Shown here one piece after another: positions 27,562 to 36,867 of a DNA stretch of 64,000 bases. Below the pieces are notes generated by a model. The model had not been told where the DNA came from and did no database searches. It saw only the letters and a program-made list of their open reading frames with translations. The stretch is from Nitrospirota bacterium (GTDB taxonomy: Bacteria > Nitrospirota > UBA9217). A program made the position numbers and the translations under genes. Every line of letters begins with the position of its first letter. The first letter of the stretch is position 1. The stretch spans positions 1-64,000 of the forward strand of contig JAGVOT010000017.1 in NCBI GenBank assembly GCA_020052615.1. The letters are read 5' to 3'.

Positions 27562-27638
27562 TTCTTTAATTTCGAATTTCGGATTGCGAGATCCGCAACC
27601 AGAACCCGCAACGTGCAACTCATACCTGCATTTATAAC

Positions 27639-27714
27639 TGGTGAGCCGGCTGGGATTCGAACCCAGGACACCCGCCTTAAAAGGGCGGTGCTCTACCAAC
27701 TGAGCTACCGGCCC
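27639..27714 (-). tRNA. tRNA-Lys (anticodon TTT)
   Basis: Cloverleaf on the minus strand: acceptor GGGCCGG pairs with CCGGCTC (one G-U), D-loop AGCTCAGTTGGTAGAGC, anticodon loop CTTTTAA (anticodon TTT), T-loop GGTTCGAATCC, encoded CCA. It lies 77 bp upstream of tRNA-Glu, and the two are probably cotranscribed. Confidence 0.95.
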
Positions 27715-27799
27715 GCTCACGCGGTCTTCAAAGAAACGCATATTAGCAAAGAAACGGCTGTGCGTCAATAGATATTAAAACCCCTGCAATGCTCAAAAG

Positions 27800-29122
<1,323 letters not shown>

Positions 29123-29125
29123 TTA

Positions 29126-29148
29126 AGGGGCGGCTCAGGGCCGCCCCT
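29126..29148 (-). terminator. GC-rich hairpin between serA and purA (weak terminator)
   Basis: AGGGGCGGC / GCCGCCCCT, a 9-bp perfect stem with a 5-nt loop, just upstream of the purA ribosome site. The following T-run is short on the minus strand, so termination may be partial. Confidence 0.45.
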
Positions 29149-29222
29149 CTGCATTTCTCACATCTGACGCTTCACGTCTGACGATGTATTCCACGCGTCC
29201 TGCGCCTGACGCCTTACGGCAT

Positions 29223-30800
29223 CTAGATCCTGACCTGCTTCGCCGAAAGCACGTTCGGGAGCTTTCTGACCTTCTCCATGAGCTCGTCGGAGATCGGGCT
29301 GTCAACGCTCACGATGGACATGGCGAGCCCGCCCTGCTTCTCCCTGCCGAACTGCATCCGGGCGATGTTGACGCCGTTCTGTCCCATGAGCGTCCCGATG
29401 CCGCCGATGACGCCCGGCTTGTCGTTGTTCATGAGCACCAGCATGTCGCCTTCGGGCACGGTCTCCATGGGGAAGTCGTCCACCTGGATGATGCGTGGCT
29501 CCTTCTTGCTGTTCAGCGTTCCGGAAACGGACACCTCTTTGGCGCCCGCCCTGGCCCTGATCGCGATCAGGCTGGTGTATTCCCTCGTATCGCTCGATCT
29601 CGAAACCTTCACCTCGATGCCGCGGTCCTTGGCGATGAGCGGGGCGTTGACGTAGTTCACGTTCTCCTGGATCATCGGCGTGAGCAGGCCCTTGAGCGCC
29701 GCCAGGGTGACCGGCTCGAGCTTCAGGTTCGAAACGTCGCCGCTGTACTCCACCGTGACCTGGGTCAGGCCGCCCTCGACGATCTGCGAGGTGAAGAGGC
29801 CCATGCGCTCCGCCAGGTTGATGTAGGGGCTCAGGCTCGGCAGCTGGTCCGCTGGCACGGACGGCACGTTCACCGCGTTCCGCACGGTCCCGGCGATGAG
29901 ATAATCGACGATCTGCTCGGCCACGGCCGTGGCCACGTTCTCCTGCGCCTCAAGCGTGGACGCACCGAGATGCGGCGTGGCGATGAAGTTGTCCAGGGTC
30001 AGGAGCGGGTGGTTCTCCGGCGGCTCCTTCTCGAACACGTCGAACGCGGCTGCCGCCACCTTGCCGCTCTTGAGCGCCTCGAAGAGGTCCGCTTCGTTCA
30101 CGATGCCGCCGCGGGCGCAGTTGATGATGCGCACGCCGTCCTTCATCTTCGCGATGGTGTCCTTGTTGATGAGGCCCGCCGTTTCCTTGGTCTTGGGCGT
30201 ATGGAGCGTGATGAAGTCGGACCGCTTGTAGATCGTCTCCAGGTCCGCGAGCTCGATGCCGAGCTGCTTCGCCTTCTCCGTCGAGATGAACGGATCGAAG
30301 GCCAGTATCTTCATGCCCATGGCCGTGCAGCGGTTCGCCACCACGCCGCCGATGGCGCCGAGGCCGACGATGCCCAGCGTCTTGTCGAAGAGCTCGACGC
30401 CCTCGAATTTCTTCTTCTCCCACTTGCCGGCCTTGAGCGACGCGTAAGCCTGGGGGATCATGCGGGCGCAGGCGAAGATCATGCCGATGGTGTGCTCCGC
30501 CGTGGTGACGGTGTTGCCGCCCGGGGTGTTCATCACCACCACGCCCTTCTTGGTCGCCGCCGGGATGTCCACATTGTCCAGGCCGCTGCCGGCGCGGCCG
30601 ATGACCTTGAGCTTCGCGGCCTTCTCGAGCAGGCCCGCCGTGACCTTCGTGGCAGAGCGGATGATAAGCGCATCGTAGTCGCCGATCATCTTCTCGATCT
30701 CTTCGACGCTGGTCTTGCTCCGGAACTCGACCTCGAGCCCGGCCTTTTTCAGAATATCCACCCCGCGGGTGGAAAGGTTGTCGCTGATCAGGACCTTCAT
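29223..30800 (-). CDS. serA: D-3-phosphoglycerate dehydrogenase
   Basis: 525 residues, the long (type I, ASB plus ACT) form. It oxidises 3-phosphoglycerate with NAD, the first step of serine synthesis. Substrate and NAD domains show GRAGSGLDNVDIPAA, the Rossmann motif GLGAIGGVVANR, INCARGGIVNEADL and the catalytic-His region HLGASTLEAQENV. The ASB domain spans about 320-450. The C-terminal ACT domain (NDKPGVIGGIGTLMG) allows serine feedback. GGAGG precedes the ATG. Confidence 0.97.
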   Translation of the reverse strand: MKVLISDNLSTRGVDILKKAGLEVEFRSKTSVEEIEKMIGDYDALIIRSATKVTAGLLEKAAKLKVIGRAGSGLDNVDIPAATKKGVVVMNTPGGNTVTTAEHTIGMIFACARMIPQAYASLKAGKWEKKKFEGVELFDKTLGIVGLGAIGGVVANRCTAMGMKILAFDPFISTEKAKQLGIELADLETIYKRSDFITLHTPKTKETAGLINKDTIAKMKDGVRIINCARGGIVNEADLFEALKSGKVAAAAFDVFEKEPPENHPLLTLDNFIATPHLGASTLEAQENVATAVAEQIVDYLIAGTVRNAVNVPSVPADQLPSLSPYINLAERMGLFTSQIVEGGLTQVTVEYSGDVSNLKLEPVTLAALKGLLTPMIQENVNYVNAPLIAKDRGIEVKVSRSSDTREYTSLIAIRARAGAKEVSVSGTLNSKKEPRIIQVDDFPMETVPEGDMLVLMNNDKPGVIGGIGTLMGQNGVNIARMQFGREKQGGLAMSIVSVDSPISDELMEKVRKLPNVLSAKQVRI

Positions 30801-30925
30801 GAAGCCTCCAAAATATTTTAGACAGGATAACAGGATTGACAGGATGGTCCGGATGAAGTATCGGTTCTGTTGTTAAGATCCGAATGTTATCCTGTAATCC
30901 CGTCAAAAACGGTTGTTGACCGTAA

Positions 30926-32062
30926 CTACTTCATCAATATTTCTTGCGCTGCTCCCACGCCCGTGCCGAGCTTCACCGGGTGGCCCAGGCCTTTGAGCAC
31001 CATCTCGATGCCGGCAATTGCCGTGATGACGTCGAAAGTGTCCGCGTAGCCGAGGTGGGCGATGCGGAAGATCTTGCCCTTGAGCTTGTCCTGGCCGCCC
31101 GCGCCGGTGATGCCGTACTTCACGCGGAGGTCCTTGTAGATGGCCTGGCCGTCGACGCCCGCAGGCGCCTCGATGGCTGTAAGCGAGAGGCTCGGGTTCT
31201 CCTTGGGATAGAGCGGGAGGTTCAGGGCCGCCGCACCCGCGCGGGTGGCCCTGGCCAGCCGCTCGTGGCGCTTGAACACGTTCTCGAGGCCCTCGTCCTG
31301 GAGCATCTTGACCGCGGCGTTCAGGCCGATGATAAGCGACACGGGAGACGTCCAGGTCGTCTGGTTCTTGGACAGGTTCTCGCGCTCTTTCTTGAAGTTG
31401 AAGTAGAACTTCGGCGTCTTCGCGGCATCGGCCATCTTCCAGGCCTTGTCGCTGACGGACACGAAGGCCAGCCCGGGCGGGAGCATCAGGCCCTTCTGCG
31501 AGCCGCCGACCAGCACGTCGATGCCCCACTCGTCGGTCCGGATGTCATGGGCCACGAGGGCGCTGATGGCGTCGACGACGAAGAGCGCGTCGGTCTTCTT
31601 CACGACGCCGGCAAGCGTCTTGATGTCATGGTTCACGCCGGTCGAGGTCTCGGTGAACTGGATGAAGACCGCCTTGGTCTTGGGGTTCTTCTTGAGGGCC
31701 TCTTCCACCTGCTCCGGCTTCACCGCGTGGCCCCACTCCACCACGATCTCGGTCACCTTCATGCCGTAGGACTGGCAGATCTTGGTCCAGCGCTCGCCGA
31801 ACTTTCCGCCGTTCACGGTGATCACTTCGTCGCCGGGATTCAGGAAATTGTTCACCGAGCCCACCATGCCGCCGGTGCCGGTGGAGCACAGGATGAGCAC
31901 GTCGTTCTTGGTCTGGTAAAGCCACTGCAGGCCCTTCTTGGCCGATTCGAGCACCGGAAGGAAATCCGGAGCGCGGTGATGGATCATCGGCATGGCCATG
32001 GCCAGGAGCGCCTCGGGCGGTACAGGCGTGGGGCCGGGGGCCAAAAGATATTTTTTTTGCAT
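30926..32062 (-). CDS. Class V aminotransferase (serine/alanine--glyoxylate type)
   Basis: 378 residues. The PLP fold of the AGXT/SPT family shows LAPGPTPVPPEALLAMAMP at the N-terminus, CSTGTGGMVGSVNNFL, the VVDAISALVAHDI Asp segment, and the Schiff-base Lys in VGGSQKGLMLPPGL. The upstream-to-downstream order aminotransferase-serA suggests it serves in serine formation (a SerC-like role seen in archaea and some bacteria) or in glyoxylate transamination. Substrate cannot be fixed from sequence. GGAGG is 8 nt before the ATG. Confidence 0.9.
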   Translation of the reverse strand: MQKKYLLAPGPTPVPPEALLAMAMPMIHHRAPDFLPVLESAKKGLQWLYQTKNDVLILCSTGTGGMVGSVNNFLNPGDEVITVNGGKFGERWTKICQSYGMKVTEIVVEWGHAVKPEQVEEALKKNPKTKAVFIQFTETSTGVNHDIKTLAGVVKKTDALFVVDAISALVAHDIRTDEWGIDVLVGGSQKGLMLPPGLAFVSVSDKAWKMADAAKTPKFYFNFKKERENLSKNQTTWTSPVSLIIGLNAAVKMLQDEGLENVFKRHERLARATRAGAAALNLPLYPKENPSLSLTAIEAPAGVDGQAIYKDLRVKYGITGAGGQDKLKGKIFRIAHLGYADTFDVITAIAGIEMVLKGLGHPVKLGTGVGAAQEILMK

Positions 32063-32450
32063 GGGTATATCCTCCAGTTAAGTTGGTCGATGAATGAAAC
32101 GACTTACGATAGAAACGTGGTTGATGCGCAAGGATTCTGTATTGATAAAGAAGAAGTTATAGTCCCGTGTCGGGACCTATGCCCGGGGTAGGCATGTCGC
32201 TGGGATAGGTTGGATGTCTGAGCTGTTGCACGGGTATTTCAGCCTTTCTCCTCGCCATTTGAACCACTTAAGGCATAGGACTCTAACATGGGGGGCGGAA
32301 AATTGTCAAGTAAATAAAACGCCGGTGTCAACGCCGGAGCGATCGCATGCCCAATACTGATGGGGGGGGGGTGCGTTACCTGCGGTAATATTCCGGGCGC
32401 TTGCTTACAAAACGGCTTTGCATTACAATAACAAGCGTAAGGGGACATTC
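32063..32450 (-). promoter_or_regulatory. Promoter and structured leader of the aminotransferase-serA-purA unit
   Basis: On the minus strand TTGACA (32309-32304), a 17-bp spacer and TTAGAG (32286-32281) form a promoter. The resulting leader is about 210 nt. It contains a GTCCCG-ACA-CGGGAC hairpin (32176-32162) and an ATGCC/GGCAT hairpin next to it, and an alternative pairing of CCCGTG (about 32233-32228) with CACGGG. A 32-codon frame starting at an ATG near 32260 overlaps these structures but has no clear ribosome site. I do not recognise a known riboswitch class. The remainder, toward 32450, holds a G9 run and the start region of the divergent gene. Confidence 0.5.
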
Positions 32451-33494
32451 GTGAGCGAAGCAAAAAAAGGAGCGAACATAACGATAACCCGGTCGATCCT
32501 TTGGGTCCTTATTGCGGGGGCCTTTGCGCTGGGGGTTTTTGTCGGCAGAGGCGCCTGGCTCTTCAGCGCAGGGCTGGCTGACAGGACCGGAAGCGATTCC
32601 GTCGAGGATTTCACCTATATCAGGCTCTCCATCACGGAGGGAAATGCCGACACGCGGAAGATCCGCGAGCTGAAGCCTTTCCGCTACAAGGTCGACGCCC
32701 TCATCCAGGAAAAGATCGACGACGAACTTGCGTCGTCCGTGTCGGTCTACTTCCGGGACCTGAACAACGGGAACTGGTTCGGGATCCGGGAGGACGAAAA
32801 GTTTTCGCCCGAGATCCAGCTCAAGCTCCCGATCCTCATCGCCTATTCCAAGTGGTCAGAGAACAATCCGCTGGTCCTCAGGAAAAAGATACCCTTCCGG
32901 GGCATTGATATTCCGCTCGCTCCGCGATATCTTAAGTCGCCGAAACCGCTGGAAACTGGCAGTGAATATGCGGTAAATGACCTGCTCTTCCGGATGACCG
33001 CCTATGGGGACAACGACGCATATACCCTGCTCCTTGCCAATCTGCCGCCCGCCTATCTGCGTAAGATCGCCAAGGACCTCTACGTGAACTACGATCCCGA
33101 AGTGACCGGCGACTCCCTGACCTTGAGCGCCTATGCCTCATACTTCCGGGTCCTGTTCAACGCATCGTATCTGAGCGAGGAAATGTCGGAAAAGGCTCTC
33201 CGGTACCTCAGCCGGTCCGTGTTCCGAGAGGGTATGGCCTCAGGCATCCCCCCGGACATCAACATCGCGAGCAAGGCCGGCGAGCGGGTCATCAAGACCG
33301 GTGGCGGCGAAGGCGGGCCTGCAGAGGTCCTGCAACTCCACGAGTTCGGGATCATCTATCACCCCGAGCGTCCGTTCCTCCTGGGGATCACCGCGCGGGG
33401 CGAAGACTTCCGGGACCTCGCACGGGTCATCCGGGACATCACCCGTTTGGTCTATGCTGAAGTGGACAGTCAGACAAGTTCAGAGATGCCCTGA
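32451..33494 (+). CDS. Membrane-anchored beta-lactamase-like (PF13354-type) protein lacking the catalytic serine
   Basis: 347 residues from a GTG with GGGGA 7 nt upstream. An N-terminal helix (ILWVLIAGAFALGVFVG) anchors it; the rest is a class A beta-lactamase/serine-hydrolase-like domain in the periplasm. In active relatives the segment reads SPxSxxK with Ser three residues before Lys; here SPEIQLKLPIL has Ile at that place. The SDN loop is YGDNDAY (Ser to Gly), and the third motif reads KAG. It is therefore probably non-catalytic and may bind a cell-wall ligand. Confidence 0.75.
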   Translation: MSEAKKGANITITRSILWVLIAGAFALGVFVGRGAWLFSAGLADRTGSDSVEDFTYIRLSITEGNADTRKIRELKPFRYKVDALIQEKIDDELASSVSVYFRDLNNGNWFGIREDEKFSPEIQLKLPILIAYSKWSENNPLVLRKKIPFRGIDIPLAPRYLKSPKPLETGSEYAVNDLLFRMTAYGDNDAYTLLLANLPPAYLRKIAKDLYVNYDPEVTGDSLTLSAYASYFRVLFNASYLSEEMSEKALRYLSRSVFREGMASGIPPDINIASKAGERVIKTGGGEGGPAEVLQLHEFGIIYHPERPFLLGITARGEDFRDLARVIRDITRLVYAEVDSQTSSEMP

Positions 33495-33535
33495 CCGTTT
33501 CAGGGCATCGATCGCAGCCATCGGCGAAAATGCCA

Positions 33536-33565
33536 AAGGCCGGCAGTAGATATTCTGCCGGCCTT
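33536..33565. terminator. Bidirectional hairpin between convergent genes
   Basis: AAGGCCGGCAG at 33536-33546 and CTGCCGGCCTT at 33555-33565 form a perfect 11-bp stem with an 8-nt loop between two convergent genes. T-runs on either side are short. A second hairpin (ATGCCCTGA / TCAGGGCAT, about 33486-33508) covers the stop codon of the upstream gene. Confidence 0.6.
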
Positions 33566-33612
33566 GCCGTTGCTGGTCATCCATCCCCGAAGCGGTCGTT
33601 TCGGTCTGCTGA

Positions 33613-34029
33613 CTAGCGCGGTGCCGCCGTACCCGCCGCGATCGACAGCCGCACGGTGACCGTTGTGATCGGTGTCACTCGGTCGCTGGAATAGATCGCC
33701 ACATGCTTCGCCAGATAGCCGGTCCGTCCCGTCGTATCCACCGAGATCTTGAGTTGGGTCGCTGCCCCTGGTTCCAGCCGGTTCGAACTGACCAGCCCAG
33801 CGGTGCACCCTCAGGTAGGCTGTACCCGCTGGATATCCAGGACCTCATCGCCGACGTTCTTGATCTCGAAGATATGCTCCGGCTGTGATCCCGGGCTGAC
33901 CGTCCCGAAATCGAAATTTGATTCCTTCACGTAGATCCGCGGCCCTTGCCGGTCTCCGGCAAATCCGGCGGATGCAATGGCCAGTGCGGCTATAGCCATC
34001 ATTAAGATACCTGTTTTTTTCATATTCAC
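33613..34029 (-). CDS. DUF1573-family exported protein, candidate selenoprotein (in-frame UGA = Sec)
   Basis: 138 residues if UGA at 33813-33811 is read as selenocysteine (residue 73). A signal peptide (ILMMAIAALAIASAGFA) precedes a DUF1573 domain: NFDFGTVSPGSQPEHIFEIKNVGDEVLDI (shown only as its parts NFDFGTV, HIFEIKNVGDEVLDI), then RVQPT-U-GCTAGL, then KISVDTTGRTGYLAKHV and VTVRLSIAAG before a TAG. Family members usually read PSCGCT here, so UGA replaces the first Cys of CGC. The frame continues unbroken with conserved family sequence for 65 codons after the UGA. Downstream RNA can form CUGG-GCUGGU / ACCGGC-(bulge)-CCAG with an 8-nt loop 20 nt after UGA, a bSECIS-like position. The start is GTG 34029 or ATG 34023 (GGGAG upstream). 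A simple nonsense mutation is the alternative. Confidence 0.75.
33768..33800 (-). promoter_or_regulatory. Candidate bacterial SECIS hairpin
   Basis: On the minus strand, CTGG (33800-33797) and GCTGGT (33796-33791) pair with ACCGGC (33782-33777) and CCAG (33771-33768), with a 5-nt bulge on the 3' side and the loop CAGTTCGA. The loop begins 20 nt after the UGA. The G in the loop is at the third rather than first or second position, so the match to the consensus is imperfect. Confidence 0.45.
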
Positions 34030-34117
34030 GGCGCTTTTTCTCCCTGAAAAAATCCGCAAGATGAGACGTCGAAGAGGGCTGCTCTAATCCTCACTCCGAA
34101 ATACGCACTCCACACTT

Positions 34118-34813
34118 CTAAAGCCCCAGTTTCTTTTGTTCGATGAGCTTGACCAATTCGTCGCGGGTAAAGAACTCCTTCTCGATCAGGAGCGTCGTGA
34201 GGGCCTCGAGGACGATCTTCTGCGTGGCAAGGTCCTGGCGGATCGCCTGGACGTCGTGCTGAGGCTGGAACTGCTGGTTCCACTCCGTCGTGGAGATATC
34301 CGGCATTTCGCGCACAAGCTCCATCCGCGAGGCCTTTGACGCTGACTCCCGGAACGAAGCCTTGGTCTGCCGCGTAACAGGCTCTCCGTCATAGTACTTC
34401 CGTATGGCGTCCTTGATCTCAGATGCCATGGAGAGGACCGGCTTGATGGACAGGCCCGTGATGAAGCGGATGTTGTCCATCGTTTCGATGTCCATGGGGT
34501 CCGACATTGCGAGGACCAGCGAGTTGGCCTCCTTCCGCACCGGGACCACGCCGAACTTTTTCGCCATTTCGGCCTTCAGGACCTTGAAAATGTCCGGCGA
34601 CAGCTCCGGCTCGAAGAGGTTTATGTAGGGAACGCCCATCTTTTCGGAGATCACTCGGGCAATGTCCTCTTCACGGGCGAATTCCAGCTCCACGATGATG
34701 GACCCGAGCTTCCCTCCCCAGTTCCGCTGATGTGAAAGCGCCGCCTCGAGCTGGAAATCATCGATCAGCCCGGCGTCCTTCAACAGGTCACCCAGTTTTT
34801 TTCGCTCCGCCAT
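34118..34813 (-). CDS. Type II secretion/type IV pilus ATPase N-terminal-domain protein (GspE/PilB MshEN)
   Basis: 231 residues. Residues 5-150 match the MshEN/T2SSE N-terminal module (KLGDLLKDAGLIDDFQLEAA, FAREEDIARVISEKMGVPYI, MSDPMDIETMDNIRFITGL). This module binds c-di-GMP in some relatives. There is no ATPase domain; the C-terminal about 70 residues are helical (AIRQDLATQKIVLEALTTLL). It is a stand-alone module that may regulate a pilus or secretion motor or exopolysaccharide output. AAGGGGA precedes the ATG. Confidence 0.85.
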   Translation of the reverse strand: MAERKKLGDLLKDAGLIDDFQLEAALSHQRNWGGKLGSIIVELEFAREEDIARVISEKMGVPYINLFEPELSPDIFKVLKAEMAKKFGVVPVRKEANSLVLAMSDPMDIETMDNIRFITGLSIKPVLSMASEIKDAIRKYYDGEPVTRQTKASFRESASKASRMELVREMPDISTTEWNQQFQPQHDVQAIRQDLATQKIVLEALTTLLIEKEFFTRDELVKLIEQKKLGL

Positions 34814-35006
34814 GCCGTCCCCTTTGCCCCTGATGCTCCTGCCGACGCAGATAGGTGATTATATTCCAGTCTGTCGGTCCCTGTCAAACAGTTTAGTGCC
34901 TTCCGGCAGGGGCATCGCCGTGACCGCACCAGGTGAAGCTCCCTACAGCAAACTGCATGGAGCTTCGATCCTCAAGGTTGAGCTGATTGTTCTAATCGCT
35001 CGCTGA

Positions 35007-35026
35007 CCCCGCAATAAGCTGCGGGG
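35007..35026. repeat. REP-like hairpin
   Basis: CCCCGCA-ATAAGC-TGCGGGG, a 7-bp stem without a T-run, in the 279-bp gap 34814-35092. The surrounding sequence (CGCTCGCTGACCCCGC...) resembles short extragenic palindromes dispersed in other genomes. No gene is seen in this gap. Confidence 0.45.
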
Positions 35027-35092
35027 AATGGCTCGCTCCTGGCTTCATCCGTCCGAGTTCGTCGCATTTCGCTTGATATTCTCCTGCTCCCG

Positions 35093-35836
35093 CTACCGGA
35101 CCAGGAGGTGGCGAAGGTCCACGTCCTCGAGGGCGGCAAGGAGGCTTGCCTTGATGCCGGGATGCCCCTTTTCCAGGTCGGCCAGGAGCTTTTTTATCTT
35201 CACCCGCTTATGGTCCGGATCACCGCATGCGGGGCAGGCGCAGCAGGTGACAGGAAAGTCCGCTTCCGACGCGTAGGCGATGATGTCATCCTCGGGAACG
35301 TAAACGAGCGGGCGGATCACCACGTTCCTGCCGTCGTCAGCGCGCAGGAGCGGGGCCATGGCCTTGATCCTGCCATTGAAGAACTGGTTCAACAGAAGGG
35401 TCTCGATGAAGTCGTCGCGATGGTGGCCGAGGGCGATCTTGGTGCACCCGAGCGACCTGGCCTGGGTGTAGAGAACGCCGCGCTTGATCCTGGCGCAGAG
35501 GGGGCAGGGGATGTCGTCGGGCGCAAGCTTTTCAAGCACCAGATCATGGACCGGGGCGCTGACGATGCGATATTCATAGCCCTGTTCACGAAGATAGGAT
35601 TCGATGCCCTCGGTGCGGAACCCCGGGAAACCCGGATTCACGGTGACGGCGGTCAGGGAAAAGCTGACCGGCGCCCTGCGCCGGAGGTTCTCAAGCACCG
35701 TCAGAAGCGTCCAGCTGTCCTTGCCGCCCGAGAGGGCCACAAGGATCCTGTCGCCTTCAACGATCAGTCCGAACTTGCCGATCGCCTGTCCTGTAAGGCG
35801 CCGGATATGATGTTCTCGTGATGTCTGGTCCTGCAT
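35093..35836 (-). CDS. ttcA: tRNA 2-thiocytidine biosynthesis protein TtcA-like (PP-loop ATPase)
   Basis: 247 residues. PP-loop SGGKDSW lies near residues 38-44, followed by the TtcA cysteine pair CPLCARIKRG and the CCACPACGD region at about 205. ALGHHRDDFIETLLLNQFF is the family signature. It thiolates C32 of certain tRNAs using an Fe-S cluster. The start at 35836 (MQDQTSREHH) is preferred because family members begin shortly before the basic helix; the ribosome site is weak. Confidence 0.9.
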   Translation of the reverse strand: MQDQTSREHHIRRLTGQAIGKFGLIVEGDRILVALSGGKDSWTLLTVLENLRRRAPVSFSLTAVTVNPGFPGFRTEGIESYLREQGYEYRIVSAPVHDLVLEKLAPDDIPCPLCARIKRGVLYTQARSLGCTKIALGHHRDDFIETLLLNQFFNGRIKAMAPLLRADDGRNVVIRPLVYVPEDDIIAYASEADFPVTCCACPACGDPDHKRVKIKKLLADLEKGHPGIKASLLAALEDVDLRHLLVR

Positions 35837-35918
35837 GGTGCACCCTAACCTCGCCTCTATCGTCTTACCAATCCGCCTCTTCCGTGTCAAAGATCCTGCT
35901 GCACAGTCCACAACAGGG

Positions 35919-35953
35919 AAAAAAAAGCCCCCGGAGCATGCATATCCGGGGGC
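35919..35953 (-). terminator. Rho-independent terminator
   Basis: On the minus strand GCCCCCGGA / TCCGGGGGC with a 9-nt loop and eight T. It ends the zinc-ribbon/H1-tail transcript. Confidence 0.9.
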
Positions 35954-35972
35954 CTTTCTGACGATCAGGAGT

Positions 35973-36308
35973 TTACCGTTTTTTCTTCTTCGCTGTCTTT
36001 TTCTTTGCGGTCTTCTTCTTGGCGGCCTTCTTTTTGGCCGGTCTTTTTACGGCTTTTTTCTTGGCCGGTTTCTTCTTTGCTTTTTTAGCCGCCTTCTTTG
36101 CCGGCTTCTTTGCGGCCTTTTTCTTTGCCTTCTTCTTCGCCGGCTTCTTCACGGCGGGCATCACCGGCGTCTCTGCCGGCGCGCCAACGGACATTGCCTC
36201 TACCCCGCAGCAGAGAATAGGCTCTTCATAGACATCGCCAGTCCTCGTTACATCAAGCCGTCTGCCGCAAACCTTGCACTCATACTGCACGATCTTCTCG
36301 ATAGCCAT
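35973..36308 (-). CDS. Zinc-ribbon protein with histone-H1-like Lys/Ala/Pro tail
   Basis: 111 residues. The start at 36308 is chosen because AAAGGAGG is 8 nt upstream. Residues 1-45 hold a desulforedoxin-like ribbon (YECKVCGRRLDV ... EPILCCGVEAMSV). Residues about 50-111 are almost entirely KKPAKKAAKKAKKK-type repeats, like the C-terminus of histone H1 and of H1-like bacterial proteins (Hc1, AlgP). The basic tail should bind DNA or another polyanion. The repetitive DNA may make the tail length variable. Confidence 0.8.
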   Translation of the reverse strand: MAIEKIVQYECKVCGRRLDVTRTGDVYEEPILCCGVEAMSVGAPAETPVMPAVKKPAKKKAKKKAAKKPAKKAAKKAKKKPAKKKAVKRPAKKKAAKKKTAKKKTAKKKKR

Positions 36309-36481
36309 CCCCATACCCTCCTTTACCGGATAACCCGCTCCCGCGGGATTCGTTACCCTTGCATTCTCCAAGGCCCAGGCAGGTCCTCTGGCATCCAGGG
36401 AGGACCATCGTAATTGATACTGTAGAATCAGAGCCATCAAATGTCAAGGATTTTCAAAGCTTGACAGGGGAAAAATACGCC

Positions 36482-36673
36482 CTAGGACCATATGCGCGGC
36501 TGTTTTTTCAGGGCCTGCGCCCTGGCGTTCTTCCGCATGCCGGCCTGCCGGAGGCTCCATATCTGCTCCATACCCTCGATCGCAATGGTCAGGGCCTCAT
36601 CGGATTTTTTCCCGTCCCATTCCTTGGACTCCGCCAGCCGGTACAGCTCCAGGATAACATCGTCAAACGTCAT
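36482..36673 (-). CDS. Small conserved-looking hypothetical protein
   Basis: 63 residues from ATG 36673 with AAGGAGGG 4-5 nt upstream. It is helical and charged (MTFDDVILELYRLAESKEW, DEALTIAIEGMEQIWSLRQ). It has no recognised domain. It is 77 bp beyond the terminator of nrdJ and 173 bp upstream of the zinc-ribbon gene, on the same strand. Confidence 0.7.
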   Translation of the reverse strand: MTFDDVILELYRLAESKEWDGKKSDEALTIAIEGMEQIWSLRQAGMRKNARAQALKKQPRIWS

Positions 36674-36749
36674 TGGCCCTCCTTGGTTCCCTGTAAAATC
36701 AATGTCTTGAGAAATATCTGCACTGGGTTCTGCTCTGCACGGTCCCCCC

Positions 36750-36777
36750 AAAAAAAGCCGGGAGCAGAACTCCCGGC
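36750..36777 (-). terminator. Rho-independent terminator of nrdJ
   Basis: On the minus strand GCCGGGAG-TTCTG-CTCCCGGC followed by seven T, about 90 nt past the nrdJ stop. Confidence 0.9.
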
Positions 36778-36867
36778 ATGTTGGTCACGGCTTACTCTCA
36801 CGTTTCCGCGTAATGATGTTCAAGATCACGGCAACCCTGCCTTTCTCATCCTGCCCGGGATCACGCT

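Noticed and set aside
33500-33813. Frameshift or simple pseudogene explanation for the split DUF1573 gene
   Set aside because: Both halves are in the same frame and only one UGA separates them, at a conserved Cys position, so selenocysteine is the better reading, though nonsense mutation stays possible.
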